From Rhodoferax sp. U2-2l (GTDB lineage Bacteria > Pseudomonadota > Gammaproteobacteria > Burkholderiales > Burkholderiaceae_C), in contig NZ_JAJCTH010000001.1 of NCBI RefSeq assembly GCF_020594515.1, forward strand, positions 248,001 to 312,000: a stretch of DNA of 64,000 bases, in the 5' to 3' direction. The notes beneath the pieces are model-generated. The model ran no database searches and had not been told where the DNA came from. It saw only the letters and a list, made by a program, of their open reading frames with translations. The translations under genes were made by a program, and so were the position numbers. Positions 31,990-42,872 of this stretch are shown piece by piece. Positions within the stretch are counted from its first letter, which is position 1; each line of letters begins with the position of its first letter.

Positions 31990-32799
31990 TCAGGCAGACG
32001 GGGTGACAAACGCCGGAATCGGCGGGCTGTTGGCAGACAGCGTGAGCACCTCGTAGCCGGTGGGGGTGACCAGCACGGTGTGTTCCCACTGTGCCGAGAG
32101 CGATCGGTCTTTGGTGACGATGGTCCAGCCGTCGCCCAGTTCCTTGATGTCGCGCCGACCAATGTTGAGCATCGGCTCAATCGTGATGGTCATGCCGGCC
32201 TTGAGCTGGTCCAGCGTGCCGGGGCGGCCGTAGTGCAGCACCTGCGGGTCTTCATGGAACTTGGCGCCAATGCCGTGGCCGCAAAACTCGCGCACCACGC
32301 TCAGGCCCTGGCCTTCGGCAAAGGTCTGGATGGCGTGGCCGATGTCGCCCAGGTAAGCGCCGTCGCGCACTTTCATGATGCCCTTCCACATGGCGTCATA
32401 GGTCAGGTTGCACAGCCGCCGCGCCGCCACCGACACCTCGCCCACCATGTACATACGGCTGGAGTCGCCATGCCAGCCGTCCTTGATGACGGTGACATCC
32501 ACATTGACGATGTCGCCTTTTTTGAGCGGCTTGTCGTTGGGAATGCCGTGGCACACCTGATGGTTGATCGAGGTGCAGATGGCTTTGGGGTAGGGGTTGT
32601 GGCCGCCGGGCGCGTAGTTCAGCGGGGCCGAGATGGCGCCTTGCACCTGGGTGGTGTAGGCGTCGGCCAGGCGGTCGAGCTCGTTGGTGGTCACGCCGGG
32701 TTTGACGAAAGGGGCCAGGTAATCGAGCAATTCAGCGGCCAGGCGGCCCGCCACGCGCATCCCGGCAATGCCTGCGGCATCTTTGATGGTGATAGTCAT
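31990..32799 (-). CDS. map: Methionine aminopeptidase type I
   Basis: A 269-residue dinuclear metallopeptidase removing the initiator methionine. Metal-ligand motifs are visible: [16 protein letters not shown] (two Asp), FCGHGIG (His), TIEPMLN (Glu) and QWEHTVLVT (Glu). It is divergent from purL and probably transcribed with glnD, a frequent pairing in beta-proteobacteria. A GGGATtATCCC palindrome lies just upstream of the start. The C-terminal tail is slightly longer than in E. coli. Confidence 0.96.
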   Translation of the reverse strand: MTITIKDAAGIAGMRVAGRLAAELLDYLAPFVKPGVTTNELDRLADAYTTQVQGAISAPLNYAPGGHNPYPKAICTSINHQVCHGIPNDKPLKKGDIVNVDVTVIKDGWHGDSSRMYMVGEVSVAARRLCNLTYDAMWKGIMKVRDGAYLGDIGHAIQTFAEGQGLSVVREFCGHGIGAKFHEDPQVLHYGRPGTLDQLKAGMTITIEPMLNIGRRDIKELGDGWTIVTKDRSLSAQWEHTVLVTPTGYEVLTLSANSPPIPAFVTPSA

Positions 32800-32981
32800 G
32801 GGACGGGATTATCCCATTGGGGCCTCAACGTACGCAGGCAGGGGGTTGGTCGCGCGGGCGTCTGTGACCCGGTCGCTGGTTTGGGGGGCGCTGATAAAAT
32901 GGTGGGCTTCACGGCCAGGCCCAGTCAGCGCTTGCGCCGCGAACCTTTTTCAAACCGACAGTTCTTCAACAGGCCCCCACC

Positions 32982-35900
32982 GTGACCCTGCATCTCACCC
33001 AATTCGAGGGCGGCAGCGCTCTCAGCGCGTTCCGAGTCCAACAGCTTTTGCCAGCCCTGCAAGCGGTGCACGACAAGGTCAGTGGCCTTTCTGCCCGCTT
33101 TGTGCACCTGGTGGCGTCTGACCAGGCGCCCACACCGGCGCTGCAAGACCAGTTGGCGGCGCTGCTGACCTATGGCGACCCGTACACCGGCCCGCAGGAT
33201 GGTGCGCTTATCGTGGTTACGCCGCGCTTTGGCACGGTGTCGCCCTGGGCCTCCAAGGCCACCGACATTGCCCACAGCTGCGGCCTGGCCGTGCGCCGGG
33301 TGGAGCGGGTGGTGCACTACCGCATCACCCTGAAAAGTGGTTTGCTCTCCAAGCCCACCCTGAGCCAGCAGCAACTGGGCCAGATCGCTGACCTGCTGCA
33401 CGACCGCATGACCGAGAGCGTGATGTTCGATCCTGCCCTGGCCCTGAACCTGTTCACCGAGCTGCACCCGGCGCCGATGGCGCATGTGGATGTGCTGGGT
33501 GGCGGCAAGGCCGCACTGCTGGCCGCCAACACCGAGTTTGGCCTGGCGCTGGCCGCGGACGAGATTGATTATTTGGTCACCGCCTTCACCCAGCTGCAGC
33601 GCAACCCCACCGACGTGGAGCTGATGATGTTCGCCCAGGCCAACAGCGAGCACTGCCGCCACAAGATTTTCAACGCCCAGTTCACGATTGACGGCGTGGC
33701 GCAAGACAAGAGCCTGTTTGGAATGATCCGCCACACCCACCAGACGAATCCGCAGCACATGCTGGTCGCGTACTCGGACAACGCCTCGGTCATGGCCGGT
33801 GCGCAGGTGGAGCGCTTCAGCGCCAAGGCGGCCAGCGGTGCCGGCGGCATCAACGCTGCCAGCTACCAGAAGGAAGCCGCCACCCAGCACATCCTGATGA
33901 AGGTGGAAACGCACAACCACCCCACCGCCATCTCGCCATTCCCCGGCGCAGCCACCGGTGCGGGTGGTGAAATCCGTGACGAAGGCGCCACTGGGCGTGG
34001 CTCCAAACCGAAAGCGGGGTTGACCGGCTTCACCGTTTCCAAGCTCCAGTGGGACGCCTCGCTTGGCTACGGTAAACCGGCACACATTGCCAGCCCGTTG
34101 CAAATCATGATCGAAGGCCCGCTGGGTGGTGCGGCGTTCAACAACGAGTTTGGTCGGCCGAATTTGCTGGGCTACTTCCGGGAATACGAGCAAAGCTTGA
34201 ACTACACCCTGGCCGACGGCAGCAGCGCCACCGAGCAGCGCGGCTACCACAAACCGATCATGATCGCCGGTGGCCTGGGTGTGATTGATGCCAGCCAGAC
34301 GCACAAGATCGAATTTCCCGCAGGCAGCCTGCTGATCCAGCTGGGCGGCCCGGGCATGCGCATCGGCATGGGCGGCAGCGCCGCCAGCTCCATGACCACC
34401 GGCGCCAATGCTGCGCATCTGGACTTTGACTCGGTGCAGCGCGGTAACCCCGAGATCCAGCGCCGAGCGCAAGAGGTCATCAACCAATGTTGGCTGCAAG
34501 GCCCGGCCAACCCGATCCTGGCCATTCACGACGTGGGCGCGGGAGGTTTGAGCAACGCCTTCCCCGAGCTGACCAACGATGCGCAGCGCGGCGCGCTGTT
34601 CGATTTGCGCTCGGTGCCGCTGGAAGAGAGCGGCCTGGCGCCCAAGGAAATCTGGTCCAACGAGAGCCAGGAGCGCTACGTTTTAGCGATTGCCGCCGAT
34701 TCGCTGGCGATGTTCCAGGCGCTGTGCGAGCGCGAACGCTGCCCGTTTGCGGTGGTGGGTGTCGCCACCGAAGAACGCCAGTTGGTGGTGGGGGATGTGG
34801 ACTTGCCTTTGCCCGATCACGCTGCTGGGCTGGATGGCGCGCGCCGCGCCGGGCCGCCCCAAGCAAGCGCAGCCCCCTCGGGGGGCAGAGAGGACACGCC
34901 AGTGCCGAACGTGGGGGCAAATCCTCCCGTCCACATGCCGATGAACGTGCTGCTGGGCAAACCGCCCAAAATGCACCGCGATGTGACCACCGTGGCGCGC
35001 ACTTTTGCGCCCCTCAACCTGACCGATGTGGCCCTGCAGCAAGCGGCCATCAACGTCCTGGCGCACCCCACCGTGGCGTCCAAGCGTTTTCTGGTGACGA
35101 TCGGCGACCGCACCGTGGGCGGCCTGACGCACCGCGACCAGATGGTTGGCCCCTGGCAAGTGCCGGTGGCGGATGTGGCGGTGACGCTGGCGGATTTCAA
35201 AGGTTTTGCCGGTGAAGCCATGGCCATGGGTGAACGCACCCCGCTGGCCACGGTGAACGCGCCCGCATCCGGCCGCATGGCGGTGGCGGAAGCCATCACC
35301 AACCTGCTGGCTGCACCCATTGAGCTGGACCGCGTCAAGCTCTCCGCCAACTGGATGGCCGCCTGTGGCGAACCGGGCGAAGACGCCGCCTTGTATGAAA
35401 CGGTCAAGGCTGTCGGGCTGGAACTGTGCCCCGCTTTAGGCATCAGCATCCCGGTGGGCAAGGATTCTCTCTCCATGCGCACGCAGTGGAAGGACGACGC
35501 TGGCGACGCCAAAAAGGTCACCTCGCCCGTCTCGCTGATCATCACTGCCTTCGCCACGCTGGCCGATGTGCGCGGCACGCTGACGCCGCAATTGAATGCA
35601 ACCGATGACACCTCGCTGATCCTGATCGACCTGGGCCGGGGTCAGAACCGCATAGGCGGCAGCATTCTGGCGCAAACGCTGGGCCAGATGGGCGACGCGG
35701 TGCCCGACCTGGACCAGCCGCAAGACCTGATCAACCTGGTCAACGCCGTGAATGCCCTGCGTGCCCAGGGCCAGATCCTGGCCTACCACGACCGCAGCGA
35801 CGGCGGCCTGTTTGCCGCGGCCTGCGAGATGGCGTTTGCCGGGCATGTGGGCGTGGCGCTGAACGTGGACATGCTGGTGACCGAGGGCGACGGCATTTCT

Positions 35901-37151
35901 GACAGCCGCATGGACGTGGGCGACGCCAAAAACTGGGCCGGTCAAATCAATGGCCGACGGGATGAACTCACCCTCAAAGCCCTGTTCAGCGAAGAACTGG
36001 GCGCGCTGATCCAGGTGCGCACCGCCGAGCGCAGCGCCGTGATGCAAACCCTGCGCGAGCACGGCCTGAGCCTGCACAGCCACATCGTCGGCAAAACCCG
36101 CCCGGCGTCCTCGGAAATTCAGGCCGGTGTCGGTGAGTTGCAGGTCTGGCGCGATGCCAAAACCATTTTCAGCGCGTCCTTGTCCGACCTGCACCAGGTG
36201 TGGGACGCCACCAGCTGGAAGATTTGCCAAGCGCGTGACAACCCCGCCTGTGCCGATGCCGAACACGCGGCCGCTGGCGTGGCGGCCGACCCAGGGCTGC
36301 ATGTTTATCTGCCCAATCAGGCACGAGACCTTATAGAAAAAGGGCATGCTGCTGCGAAAGCGCCAGTGTCTCCAGCCATTGTGCTGGCCCGCCCCAAGGT
36401 TGCCGTGCTGCGCGAGCAGGGCGTCAACTCGCATGTGGAAATGGCCTACGCCTTTACCGAGGCCGGGTTTGAAGCCTTTGACGTGCACATGACCGACCTG
36501 CAAACGGGCCGTGCCAACCTGGCTGACTTCAAGGGCGTGGTGGCCTGTGGCGGCTTCAGTTACGGCGACACGCTGGGCGCGGGCATTGGCTGGGCGCGCT
36601 CCATCACCTTCAACCCCGTGCTGGCGGACCAGTTCAAAGCCTTCTTTGGCCGCGAAGACACCTTCGGCCTGGGCGTGTGTAACGGCTGCCAGATGTTTGC
36701 CGAGCTGGCCGACATCATCCCCGGCGCGCAGGACTGGCCGCGTTTCACCACCAACCAGAGTGAACGTTTTGAAGCCCGCCTGAGCTTGGTGGAAGTGTTG
36801 GAATCGCCATCGCTGTTCTTCCAGGGCCTGGCCGGTGCACGCCTGCCGATTGCGGTGGCGCACGGCGAAGGTTTTGCCAACTTCAAGTACCGTGGCAATG
36901 CCGACAAGGCCATCGCCGCGATGCGTTATGTCGACAACAGCGGCGCCGCCACCGAGGCCTACCCGTTCAACCCGAACGGCAGCCCCGGCGGCCTGACCGC
37001 AGTGACCACCGCAGACGGCCGTTTCACCGCCATGATGCCGCACCCCGAGCGCGTGTTTCGCAACGTGCAGATGAGCTGGACGGATCAGGATGTGTCCGGT
37101 TTCAGCCCGTGGATGCAGCTTTGGCGCAATGCGCGCAAGTGGGTGAGGTAA
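32982..37151 (+). CDS. purL: Phosphoribosylformylglycinamidine synthase, with in-frame insertion
   Basis: A 1389-residue PurL that converts FGAR to FGAM in purine synthesis. The synthetase part shows [20 protein letters not shown] and the second half [16 protein letters not shown]; the C-terminal glutaminase has GVCNGCQMF with nucleophile Cys1233. The start is a GTG at 32982, a reasonable family beginning. Length exceeds the usual 1290-1340, partly because of about 31 residues (616-646) that come from a GC-rich repeat inserted in frame just before [25 protein letters not shown]-like -10 lies near 32895. Confidence 0.95.
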   Translation: MTLHLTQFEGGSALSAFRVQQLLPALQAVHDKVSGLSARFVHLVASDQAPTPALQDQLAALLTYGDPYTGPQDGALIVVTPRFGTVSPWASKATDIAHSCGLAVRRVERVVHYRITLKSGLLSKPTLSQQQLGQIADLLHDRMTESVMFDPALALNLFTELHPAPMAHVDVLGGGKAALLAANTEFGLALAADEIDYLVTAFTQLQRNPTDVELMMFAQANSEHCRHKIFNAQFTIDGVAQDKSLFGMIRHTHQTNPQHMLVAYSDNASVMAGAQVERFSAKAASGAGGINAASYQKEAATQHILMKVETHNHPTAISPFPGAATGAGGEIRDEGATGRGSKPKAGLTGFTVSKLQWDASLGYGKPAHIASPLQIMIEGPLGGAAFNNEFGRPNLLGYFREYEQSLNYTLADGSSATEQRGYHKPIMIAGGLGVIDASQTHKIEFPAGSLLIQLGGPGMRIGMGGSAASSMTTGANAAHLDFDSVQRGNPEIQRRAQEVINQCWLQGPANPILAIHDVGAGGLSNAFPELTNDAQRGALFDLRSVPLEESGLAPKEIWSNESQERYVLAIAADSLAMFQALCERERCPFAVVGVATEERQLVVGDVDLPLPDHAAGLDGARRAGPPQASAAPSGGREDTPVPNVGANPPVHMPMNVLLGKPPKMHRDVTTVARTFAPLNLTDVALQQAAINVLAHPTVASKRFLVTIGDRTVGGLTHRDQMVGPWQVPVADVAVTLADFKGFAGEAMAMGERTPLATVNAPASGRMAVAEAITNLLAAPIELDRVKLSANWMAACGEPGEDAALYETVKAVGLELCPALGISIPVGKDSLSMRTQWKDDAGDAKKVTSPVSLIITAFATLADVRGTLTPQLNATDDTSLILIDLGRGQNRIGGSILAQTLGQMGDAVPDLDQPQDLINLVNAVNALRAQGQILAYHDRSDGGLFAAACEMAFAGHVGVALNVDMLVTEGDGISDSRMDVGDAKNWAGQINGRRDELTLKALFSEELGALIQVRTAERSAVMQTLREHGLSLHSHIVGKTRPASSEIQAGVGELQVWRDAKTIFSASLSDLHQVWDATSWKICQARDNPACADAEHAAAGVAADPGLHVYLPNQARDLIEKGHAAAKAPVSPAIVLARPKVAVLREQGVNSHVEMAYAFTEAGFEAFDVHMTDLQTGRANLADFKGVVACGGFSYGDTLGAGIGWARSITFNPVLADQFKAFFGREDTFGLGVCNGCQMFAELADIIPGAQDWPRFTTNQSERFEARLSLVEVLESPSLFFQGLAGARLPIAVAHGEGFANFKYRGNADKAIAAMRYVDNSGAATEAYPFNPNGSPGGLTAVTTADGRFTAMMPHPERVFRNVQMSWTDQDVSGFSPWMQLWRNARKWVR
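34827..34919. repeat. REP-like GC-rich element inserted in purL
   Basis: About 93 bases carry GGGCCGCCCC, then a hairpin GCCCCC (34872-34877) with GGGGGC (34881-34886), and GTGGGGGC at the right. This pattern resembles the dispersed CCGCCCC..CCCCCTCGGGGGGC..GTGGGGGC repeat that I recall from Comamonadaceae intergenic regions. It is in frame and adds about 31 residues without interrupting PurL. Edges are approximate, set by comparison with the expected PurL sequence. Confidence 0.65.
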
Positions 37152-37163
37152 CCGGTTTTCAGT

Positions 37164-37541
37164 GTGGACCCGATCGGGAGACTCTCCTACGTGGTGCCGT
37201 GTGGCGTGATCGCTGTGGTCGGCTACTTCACGTCGGCATCGTGGTGGGCGCTGGCCCTGCTTTGTGGTGGTGTTCTGTTTGCTTGGGACTGGCTGTGGGG
37301 TGATTTCAGGCTATTGGATGGGCGTTATGGTGTTGCCATCATCGCTGCCGGTCTCGTTTGCCTGGCAGTGTCTTATTTCCTGGCGGCTGGTCTGGATGTT
37401 TCAATGGCTGAGTTTCAATCAATGGGCGATCATCTTTCGCGCCGGGCGCGCTGGTTGTATCGGCTCCCCGCCATTGGCGTGGGTGTGACCATTTACGGCT
37501 TGCTCATCTGGTCTCGCGCCTTGCCTCCAAAAGATTCTTGA
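37164..37541 (+). CDS. Hypothetical small membrane protein
   Basis: A 125-residue protein with three or four hydrophobic segments (for example about 8-25, 27-45, 57-77 and 98-115) and polar linkers. It starts with GTG 13 bases after purL and has no motif I recognise. The absence of a strong ribosome binding site lowers confidence, but the hydrophobic pattern with an intact frame supports a real gene. Confidence 0.45.
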   Translation: MDPIGRLSYVVPCGVIAVVGYFTSASWWALALLCGGVLFAWDWLWGDFRLLDGRYGVAIIAAGLVCLAVSYFLAAGLDVSMAEFQSMGDHLSRRARWLYRLPAIGVGVTIYGLLIWSRALPPKDS

Positions 37542-37589
37542 AAGGCGAATCGTGCCCCTGACATCTTCATCGGCGCCCACAACGTCAAC

Positions 37590-37760
37590 ATGTCGATTGC
37601 CACTGAGTTGCGGGAGAATTTCGTGTCCATTGCTGCCCCCAAAAATGGTCTTGACGCCATTCATCCTGGCGAAATTTTGCGCGAAGACCAATGGTGGTGC
37701 CGATGAACCCTTCGAGTTGATGCCACCGCCGCCGGTCCTGAATGGGCCCGTGCCTCACTC
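37590..37760 (+). pseudogene. Remnant of HigA-like antitoxin gene
   Basis: In the frame from ATG at 37590 the peptide runs APKNGLDAIHPGEILRED and then stops after a few codons. IHPGEILRED is the N-terminal hallmark of HigA/VapI-type antitoxins. Just downstream, another frame reads VVPMNPSS, resembling the LVPMNLS that normally follows, so a frameshift probably broke the gene; the helix-turn-helix part is not recognisable. No toxin partner is visible. Confidence 0.45.
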
Positions 37761-37795
37761 GGGTTGTCGATAAATTTTGGGGGCGACGGCGGCTG

Positions 37796-40700
37796 ATGGG
37801 GTTTAATCGCTTAGGTCGTTTCATCCCATTCACTCACACCTCCAAACGCGTGCGCCTTCAGGACCCTGCCAACTCCAAGACCATCACCCTGGTGCTGGCC
37901 TTGGGCGCACTGGGCATTGCATTGGGCGGGGTGGGCATCGGTCTGGCCACCGATCCGTCTTGGGACCGGCTGTTTGACCACCTGCACTGGACGGTGTCCG
38001 CTACCGCGGCCGCAGCGATGGTGTGGCTGCGTTACCGGCGCAGCTCGGCGGCGGATGCCCAGCGCCTGTTTTGGGGCATGCTGGGGCTGATGGCCTACGC
38101 CACCGGTGAGGTCCTGTGGGGCATTCAGTCGCTGCTGGGCTTCAGCGCTGTTCCGGCCCCATCAGACCTGTTTTACCTGATGCTCGGACCGCTGGTCACG
38201 GTGGGACTGCTGCTGGAGGTGCGCCACCGCAGCAGCGATTCCGACTCGGGGTCTGCCGCGCTCGACGCGTTGTTGCTCACGGTCGCCATGTTGTCGCTGA
38301 TTCTGGTGCTCTACCTGCCCAAGCGGGGCGACACCGGTTTGCTGCCGTTGCTGGTGCTGGTGGCTTATCCGGCCACGCTGTTTGCTGCGGTCTGCACTGC
38401 GGTGATCACCGTGCTGACGCTACGTTTGCGTCTGCGCTTGGGCGGCACCCTGTTTTTGCTGGGGCTCACTGGCACGGCCATGAGCTGGATGTATTGGAAC
38501 TACAAAGCGCTCGATGGCATTGCCATGGACGGTACCTGGTCCAATGTCGCGTTTTCGGTGTCTACCCTGCTGACCGGGGTTGGCCTGAGCCGCTGGAACA
38601 TGTCGCGCGCCGAAAGCCTGGAGTTTGACCGCTTTTGTGCCGGGGTGCTGCGCTTGCTGCCGATTGTGGCGGTGGTGCTGGCGGCCATGGCGCTGATGTT
38701 CTCTGAGACACGCGTCGGTTTGCCCGGCATCGTGCGCGCCTGGGCGCAGGCGGGCTCGGTGCTGGTGATTTTGCTGGCCATGGTGCGCCAGGCGGCCCTG
38801 CTGCGTGATCGGGACCAGTTGCTGGCAACCCGCCAGGCTTTGCAGACCAGTCAGGTGCAACTGATGCGCGAGCGTGGCTTGCTCGGGTCGCTGATTGGCA
38901 ACATCCCCGACCTGGTGTGGCTGAAAGACCAGCACGGCGTGTTTCTGAAGGCCAACCCCGAATTCATGAAGATGTACAACTTCACCGAGGCGAGTCTGCT
39001 GGGCAAGAGCGACTTTGAGCTGATGGGCGCGGCCAAGGCGCAGGTTTTTCACGACCAGGACCGGCAGGCCATAGCCGCCAACGCTGCCGTGCGGTTTGAG
39101 GAATGGTTGCTCGCGGCCGACGGCCAGACGCGTTTTTTCGAGACCATCAAGACCCCGGTGCGGGACGAGGCCGGCGAGCTGATCGGGGTGCTTGGTGTGT
39201 CGCGCGACATCACTGAGCGCCAACGTGCCGAGCAGCAACTGCGTATTGCCGCGATTGCGTTCCAGTCGCAAGAGGCCATCGCCGTCACCGACAGCCGCTG
39301 CGTCATTCTGGACATCAACCGCTCGTTCACCAGCATGACCGGTTACACAGCCGAGGAGGCCATTGGCCAGACCCCGCGCCTGCTGGCCTCTGGCCGCCAC
39401 GACGCGGCGTTCTACGCCGCCATGTGGCACACCGTCACCACCCAGGGCAGCTGGGATGGCGAGGTGTGGAACCGGCGCAAAAACGGTGACATCTACCCGG
39501 TGCACCTCACCATCACCGCCGTGCGCAATGCCCATGGCGAGGTGACCCATTACGTGGGCGCGTCCACCGACATCACCCTGAGCAAGCTGGCGGAAGACGA
39601 GATCAAGAACCTGGCGTTTTATGACACCCTCACGCAGTTGCCCAATCGCCGCCTGTTGCTCGACCGGCTGGGCCACGCCCTGAGCGCCAGCCAGCGCAAC
39701 GGGCAAAGTGGCGCGGTGCTGTTTCTCGATCTGGACTCGTTCAAGTCGCTCAACGACACCCTGGGCCACGATGTGGGCGATCTGTTGCTGCAACAGGTGG
39801 CGCTGCGCCTGCAAGCTTGTGTGCGCGAAAGCGACACCGTGGCCCGGTTGGGCGGCGACGAGTTTGTGGTGTTGCTGGAAGGCTTGAGCGGCCCGGAGAT
39901 CGACTTGGCTGCCCAGGTGGAAGCCACCGCCAACAAAATGCTGCAGATGCTGAGTGCCCCCTACCAGCTCGGCACCCGGTCCTGCCACAGCAGCTCCAGC
40001 ATCGGGATCACCTTGTTTGGCCGGACGCAGGCGGGCGCGGGTGTGGAAGATTTGCTCAAACAGGCCGACATCGCCATGTACCAGGCCAAATCCGCCGGGC
40101 GCAACACGCAGCGCTTTTTTGACCAGCACATGCAAGAGGTCATCAGCGTCCGCGTGGCTTTGCTCAACGATCTGCGCAGCGCCATCGACCAGCGCCAGTT
40201 GGAATTGTTTTACCAGGTGCAGGTGGATCAGCACGGCCATGCGCTGGGTGCCGAGGCCCTGCTGCGTTGGCACCACCCGCAGCGAGGCCGGGTGCCACCG
40301 GCAGAGTTCATCGCGCTGGCCGAAGAAAGTGGGCTCATCCTGCCGCTGGGGCAGTGGGTGCTGGATGCCGGATGTGCCCAGTTGGCCGCTTGGCAGGCGC
40401 AAGCGAACATGCGCGAGTTGTCACTCTCCCTTAACATCAGCGCCAAGCAGTTCCGCCAGAAAGGTTTTGCCGACCAGGTGATGTCAGCGGTCAAGCGGCA
40501 TGGCGCGCCGGCGCACCAGCTCATTCTGGGGCTGACGGAGAGCCTGCTGCTGACCGACCTGAGCGACACGGTGGTTACCATGAGCACCTTGCGCGGCGTG
40601 GGTATCCGTTTTGAACTGGACGATTTCGGCACCGGGTACTCGTCCCTGCAATACTTGAAGAAACTGCCGCTGCACAAGCTGAAGATCGACCAGTCCTTTG

Positions 40701-40942
40701 TCGACGACATCTGCACCGACGCCAGCGATCAAGCCATTGTCAGCACCATCCTGGCGGTGGCGGACAGCCTGGCGCTGGGTGTGATTGCCGAAGGTGTGGA
40801 AACCCCGGCGCAGCGGCAGGTGCTGCTGGCCAAGGGCTGCACCCAGTTTCAGGGCAATCTGTTCGGTCAACCGATGCCCGCTGCCGAATTGGAGGCGTTG
40901 CTGATGCACACGCAGGCAGCGGTGGGCGTTCCAGATGCCTGA
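37796..40942 (+). CDS. Membrane PAS-GGDEF-EAL c-di-GMP turnover protein
   Basis: A 1048-residue protein: an N-terminal membrane region with about eight to ten helices (about 30-340), two PAS/PAC modules (about 360-475, ending DITERQRAE, and 480-600), a GGDEF domain with the exact motif at 686-690 and an RESD inhibitory site 5 residues before it, and an EAL domain with EALLRW (Glu820), NISAKQF, DDFGTGYSS, KIDQSF and EGVET. Both catalytic sites look intact, so it could make or break c-di-GMP. The ATG at 37796 was preferred over an extension through the higA remnant. Confidence 0.88.
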   Translation: MGFNRLGRFIPFTHTSKRVRLQDPANSKTITLVLALGALGIALGGVGIGLATDPSWDRLFDHLHWTVSATAAAAMVWLRYRRSSAADAQRLFWGMLGLMAYATGEVLWGIQSLLGFSAVPAPSDLFYLMLGPLVTVGLLLEVRHRSSDSDSGSAALDALLLTVAMLSLILVLYLPKRGDTGLLPLLVLVAYPATLFAAVCTAVITVLTLRLRLRLGGTLFLLGLTGTAMSWMYWNYKALDGIAMDGTWSNVAFSVSTLLTGVGLSRWNMSRAESLEFDRFCAGVLRLLPIVAVVLAAMALMFSETRVGLPGIVRAWAQAGSVLVILLAMVRQAALLRDRDQLLATRQALQTSQVQLMRERGLLGSLIGNIPDLVWLKDQHGVFLKANPEFMKMYNFTEASLLGKSDFELMGAAKAQVFHDQDRQAIAANAAVRFEEWLLAADGQTRFFETIKTPVRDEAGELIGVLGVSRDITERQRAEQQLRIAAIAFQSQEAIAVTDSRCVILDINRSFTSMTGYTAEEAIGQTPRLLASGRHDAAFYAAMWHTVTTQGSWDGEVWNRRKNGDIYPVHLTITAVRNAHGEVTHYVGASTDITLSKLAEDEIKNLAFYDTLTQLPNRRLLLDRLGHALSASQRNGQSGAVLFLDLDSFKSLNDTLGHDVGDLLLQQVALRLQACVRESDTVARLGGDEFVVLLEGLSGPEIDLAAQVEATANKMLQMLSAPYQLGTRSCHSSSSIGITLFGRTQAGAGVEDLLKQADIAMYQAKSAGRNTQRFFDQHMQEVISVRVALLNDLRSAIDQRQLELFYQVQVDQHGHALGAEALLRWHHPQRGRVPPAEFIALAEESGLILPLGQWVLDAGCAQLAAWQAQANMRELSLSLNISAKQFRQKGFADQVMSAVKRHGAPAHQLILGLTESLLLTDLSDTVVTMSTLRGVGIRFELDDFGTGYSSLQYLKKLPLHKLKIDQSFVDDICTDASDQAIVSTILAVADSLALGVIAEGVETPAQRQVLLAKGCTQFQGNLFGQPMPAAELEALLMHTQAAVGVPDA

Positions 40943-41022
40943 ACTGGCGTCAACGCGGCCCGTGTTGGCGTGCCCGCGCACCGCCGTCCCTCGGCCACAA
41001 CCCACGTTTTGACGCCATTGCC

Positions 41023-42033
41023 ATGACCGCCTGCCCCGAATTTGACCCGGCGTCCCCGCTCCAGTTTGTCATCAATGCGGCAGCGGGCAGCCACGAAGCC
41101 CAAGCCAAGCGTGAGGTGATCGAGGCTGCGTTGCAGGCCGCCGGTCGAAGCGGGCAAGTGCTGGTGAGCCCCCCTGAAGATTTGCCCCGTATCGCGCGAG
41201 AGGCGGCAACCCGGGCGCTGGCCTCGCACACCGCGATCGTGGCGGTGGGTGGCGATGGCACCCTCAACACGGTGGCGCAGGCCGCGCACAAGCTGGGCTG
41301 TGTGATGGGCGTGGTGCCCCAGGGCACTTTCAACTATTTCGCCCGCACCCATGGCATTGCCGCCGATCCGGCCGAGGCCGTGCGCCAGGTGCTGGGCGCG
41401 GTGCCGAGGCCGGTCCAGGTGGCTGCCGTCAATGAGCGCGTGTTCCTGGTCAATGCCAGCCTGGGCTTGTACCCCGAGCTGTTGGAAGACCGCGAGGCGT
41501 ACAAGGCACGCTTCGGGCGCAGCCGGTGGGTGGCCTTTTGGGCTGCCATCGTCACGCTGCTGCGCGCCCAGCGCAAACTGCGCCTGCGCATTGAGCAAGG
41601 CGCATCGGTGCGTGATGTGCGCGCGTTGACACTCTTCGTTGGCAACAACCGGCTGCAGTTGGCCCAGCTGGGGATGCCGCCGCAGGCGTTGGCGCACGGC
41701 GACCCCGCTGGTGCAGGGCTGGCGGGTCCCGATGACGGATGTATCACCGCCGTCATGCTGCGGCCGATCAGCACGTTGACCATGATCCGGCTGATGTTGC
41801 ACGGTGCGATGGGCACGCTGGGCGAGGCGCAGAGCGTGGAGCATTTCAACTTCAGCCACATGCTGGTGCGGCCCACGCTGGCGCCTGGTCGCCGGGCGGT
41901 GAAGGTTGCCTTCGACGGCGAAGTGACCCACATGCGCGCGCCACTCGACTTTCGGGTGCTCGCCCAGCCGCTGTACCTGCTCAAGCCGCCTGCGCAAGAC
42001 ACCGTGGACGCGGCGGATGGACCCACCCCATGA
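41023..42033 (+). CDS. Diacylglycerol kinase-like lipid kinase
   Basis: A 336-residue protein of the DagK/YegS catalytic family. FVINAAAGS near residue 15 and AVGGDGTLNTVAQ near 74 are the nucleotide-binding motifs, followed by GVVPQGTFNYFARTHGI and, in the C-terminal domain, AFDGE. It likely phosphorylates a lipid or a lipid-like alcohol; the substrate is unknown. Its stop overlaps the start of the next gene (ATGA), so the two are co-translated. Confidence 0.88.
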   Translation: MTACPEFDPASPLQFVINAAAGSHEAQAKREVIEAALQAAGRSGQVLVSPPEDLPRIAREAATRALASHTAIVAVGGDGTLNTVAQAAHKLGCVMGVVPQGTFNYFARTHGIAADPAEAVRQVLGAVPRPVQVAAVNERVFLVNASLGLYPELLEDREAYKARFGRSRWVAFWAAIVTLLRAQRKLRLRIEQGASVRDVRALTLFVGNNRLQLAQLGMPPQALAHGDPAGAGLAGPDDGCITAVMLRPISTLTMIRLMLHGAMGTLGEAQSVEHFNFSHMLVRPTLAPGRRAVKVAFDGEVTHMRAPLDFRVLAQPLYLLKPPAQDTVDAADGPTP

Positions 42034-42872
42034 GCGTTGTGTTGCACCTGTCCGACACGCATTTCGGCACCGAGCAAGCACCGGTGGTCGAGGCGCTGGT
42101 GGCGTTGACCCGGCAGCAGCAGCCTGACCTGGTGGTGCTGTCGGGCGATGTCACGCAACGCGCGCGGCCAGCGCAGTTTGAGGCGGCGCAAGCGTTCATG
42201 GGGCGTTTGGGCGCCCCGGCGCTGGTGATTCCGGGCAACCACGACCTGCCGCTGTTTGACCTGTGGGCGCGCTGGCGCCACCCTTACGCCCACTACATCG
42301 CGGCCTTTGGCGCCAACCTGGAGCCGGTGCATGCGTCGCCCGACCTGCTGGTGGTGTGTGTCAACACCACACGCGCTGCCCGGCACAAGAACGGTGAGGT
42401 GTCCGCGGCTCAAATTGAGCATGTGGCTCACACGCTGGCAGGGGCCAGTGCGGCGCAGTTGCGCGTGGTGGTGGTGCACCAGCCGGTGGCGGTTACGCGC
42501 CCCGAGGATGTGCCGAACCTGCTGCGCGGCCATGCTGCGGCATTGCAGCGCTGGTCTGCGGCGGGTGCCGATCTGGTCCTGGGCGGGCACATTCATCTGC
42601 CTTATGTGACCGCCATTCCCTGTCTGGCGCGACCCGTGTGGGCGGTTCAGGCGGGCACGGCGGTCTCATCACGGGTGCGCACGGGGGCACCCAACTCGGT
42701 GAACCTGCTGCGCTGGGAGGCCGGTTCGGGTCAGGCGCGCTGCCGCATGGAGCGCTGGTGCTTTTGCAGCACGGTCAGTGCTTTTGTACGCACAGACGTG
42801 TCTGACATCCAGCCAGCGCGCTGCGGGGCGCCAGCAGCCAGCCACCGAAGGCCGACAAACAGCCACAGTTGA
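42030..42872 (+). CDS. Calcineurin-like metallophosphoesterase
   Basis: A 280-residue phosphoesterase with all metal-ligand motifs: LSDTHFG, LSGDVTQRA, PGNHD, VVHQPV and GGHIHLP. It starts inside the stop of the lipid kinase gene. The coupling suggests work on a related phosphorylated substrate, but specificity is unknown. The C-terminal 40 residues are basic and not conserved-looking. Confidence 0.9.
   Translation: MSVVLHLSDTHFGTEQAPVVEALVALTRQQQPDLVVLSGDVTQRARPAQFEAAQAFMGRLGAPALVIPGNHDLPLFDLWARWRHPYAHYIAAFGANLEPVHASPDLLVVCVNTTRAARHKNGEVSAAQIEHVAHTLAGASAAQLRVVVVHQPVAVTRPEDVPNLLRGHAAALQRWSAAGADLVLGGHIHLPYVTAIPCLARPVWAVQAGTAVSSRVRTGAPNSVNLLRWEAGSGQARCRMERWCFCSTVSAFVRTDVSDIQPARCGAPAASHRRPTNSHS

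Noticed and set aside
31513-32985. A 490-residue open frame on the plus strand across glnD and map
   Set aside because: Both minus-strand genes under it have clear family motifs. The frame spans their intergenic gap and has no domain.
35436-37043. A 535-residue open frame on the minus strand
   Set aside because: It is antisense to the glutaminase half of purL. No motif was found and its composition is typical of shadow frames.
38420-40402. A 660-residue open frame on the minus strand
   Set aside because: It lies wholly antisense to the GGDEF-EAL gene, whose frame carries all conserved motifs. Long antisense frames are expected in GC-rich DNA, and the translation has a His/Gln/Arg-rich shadow composition.
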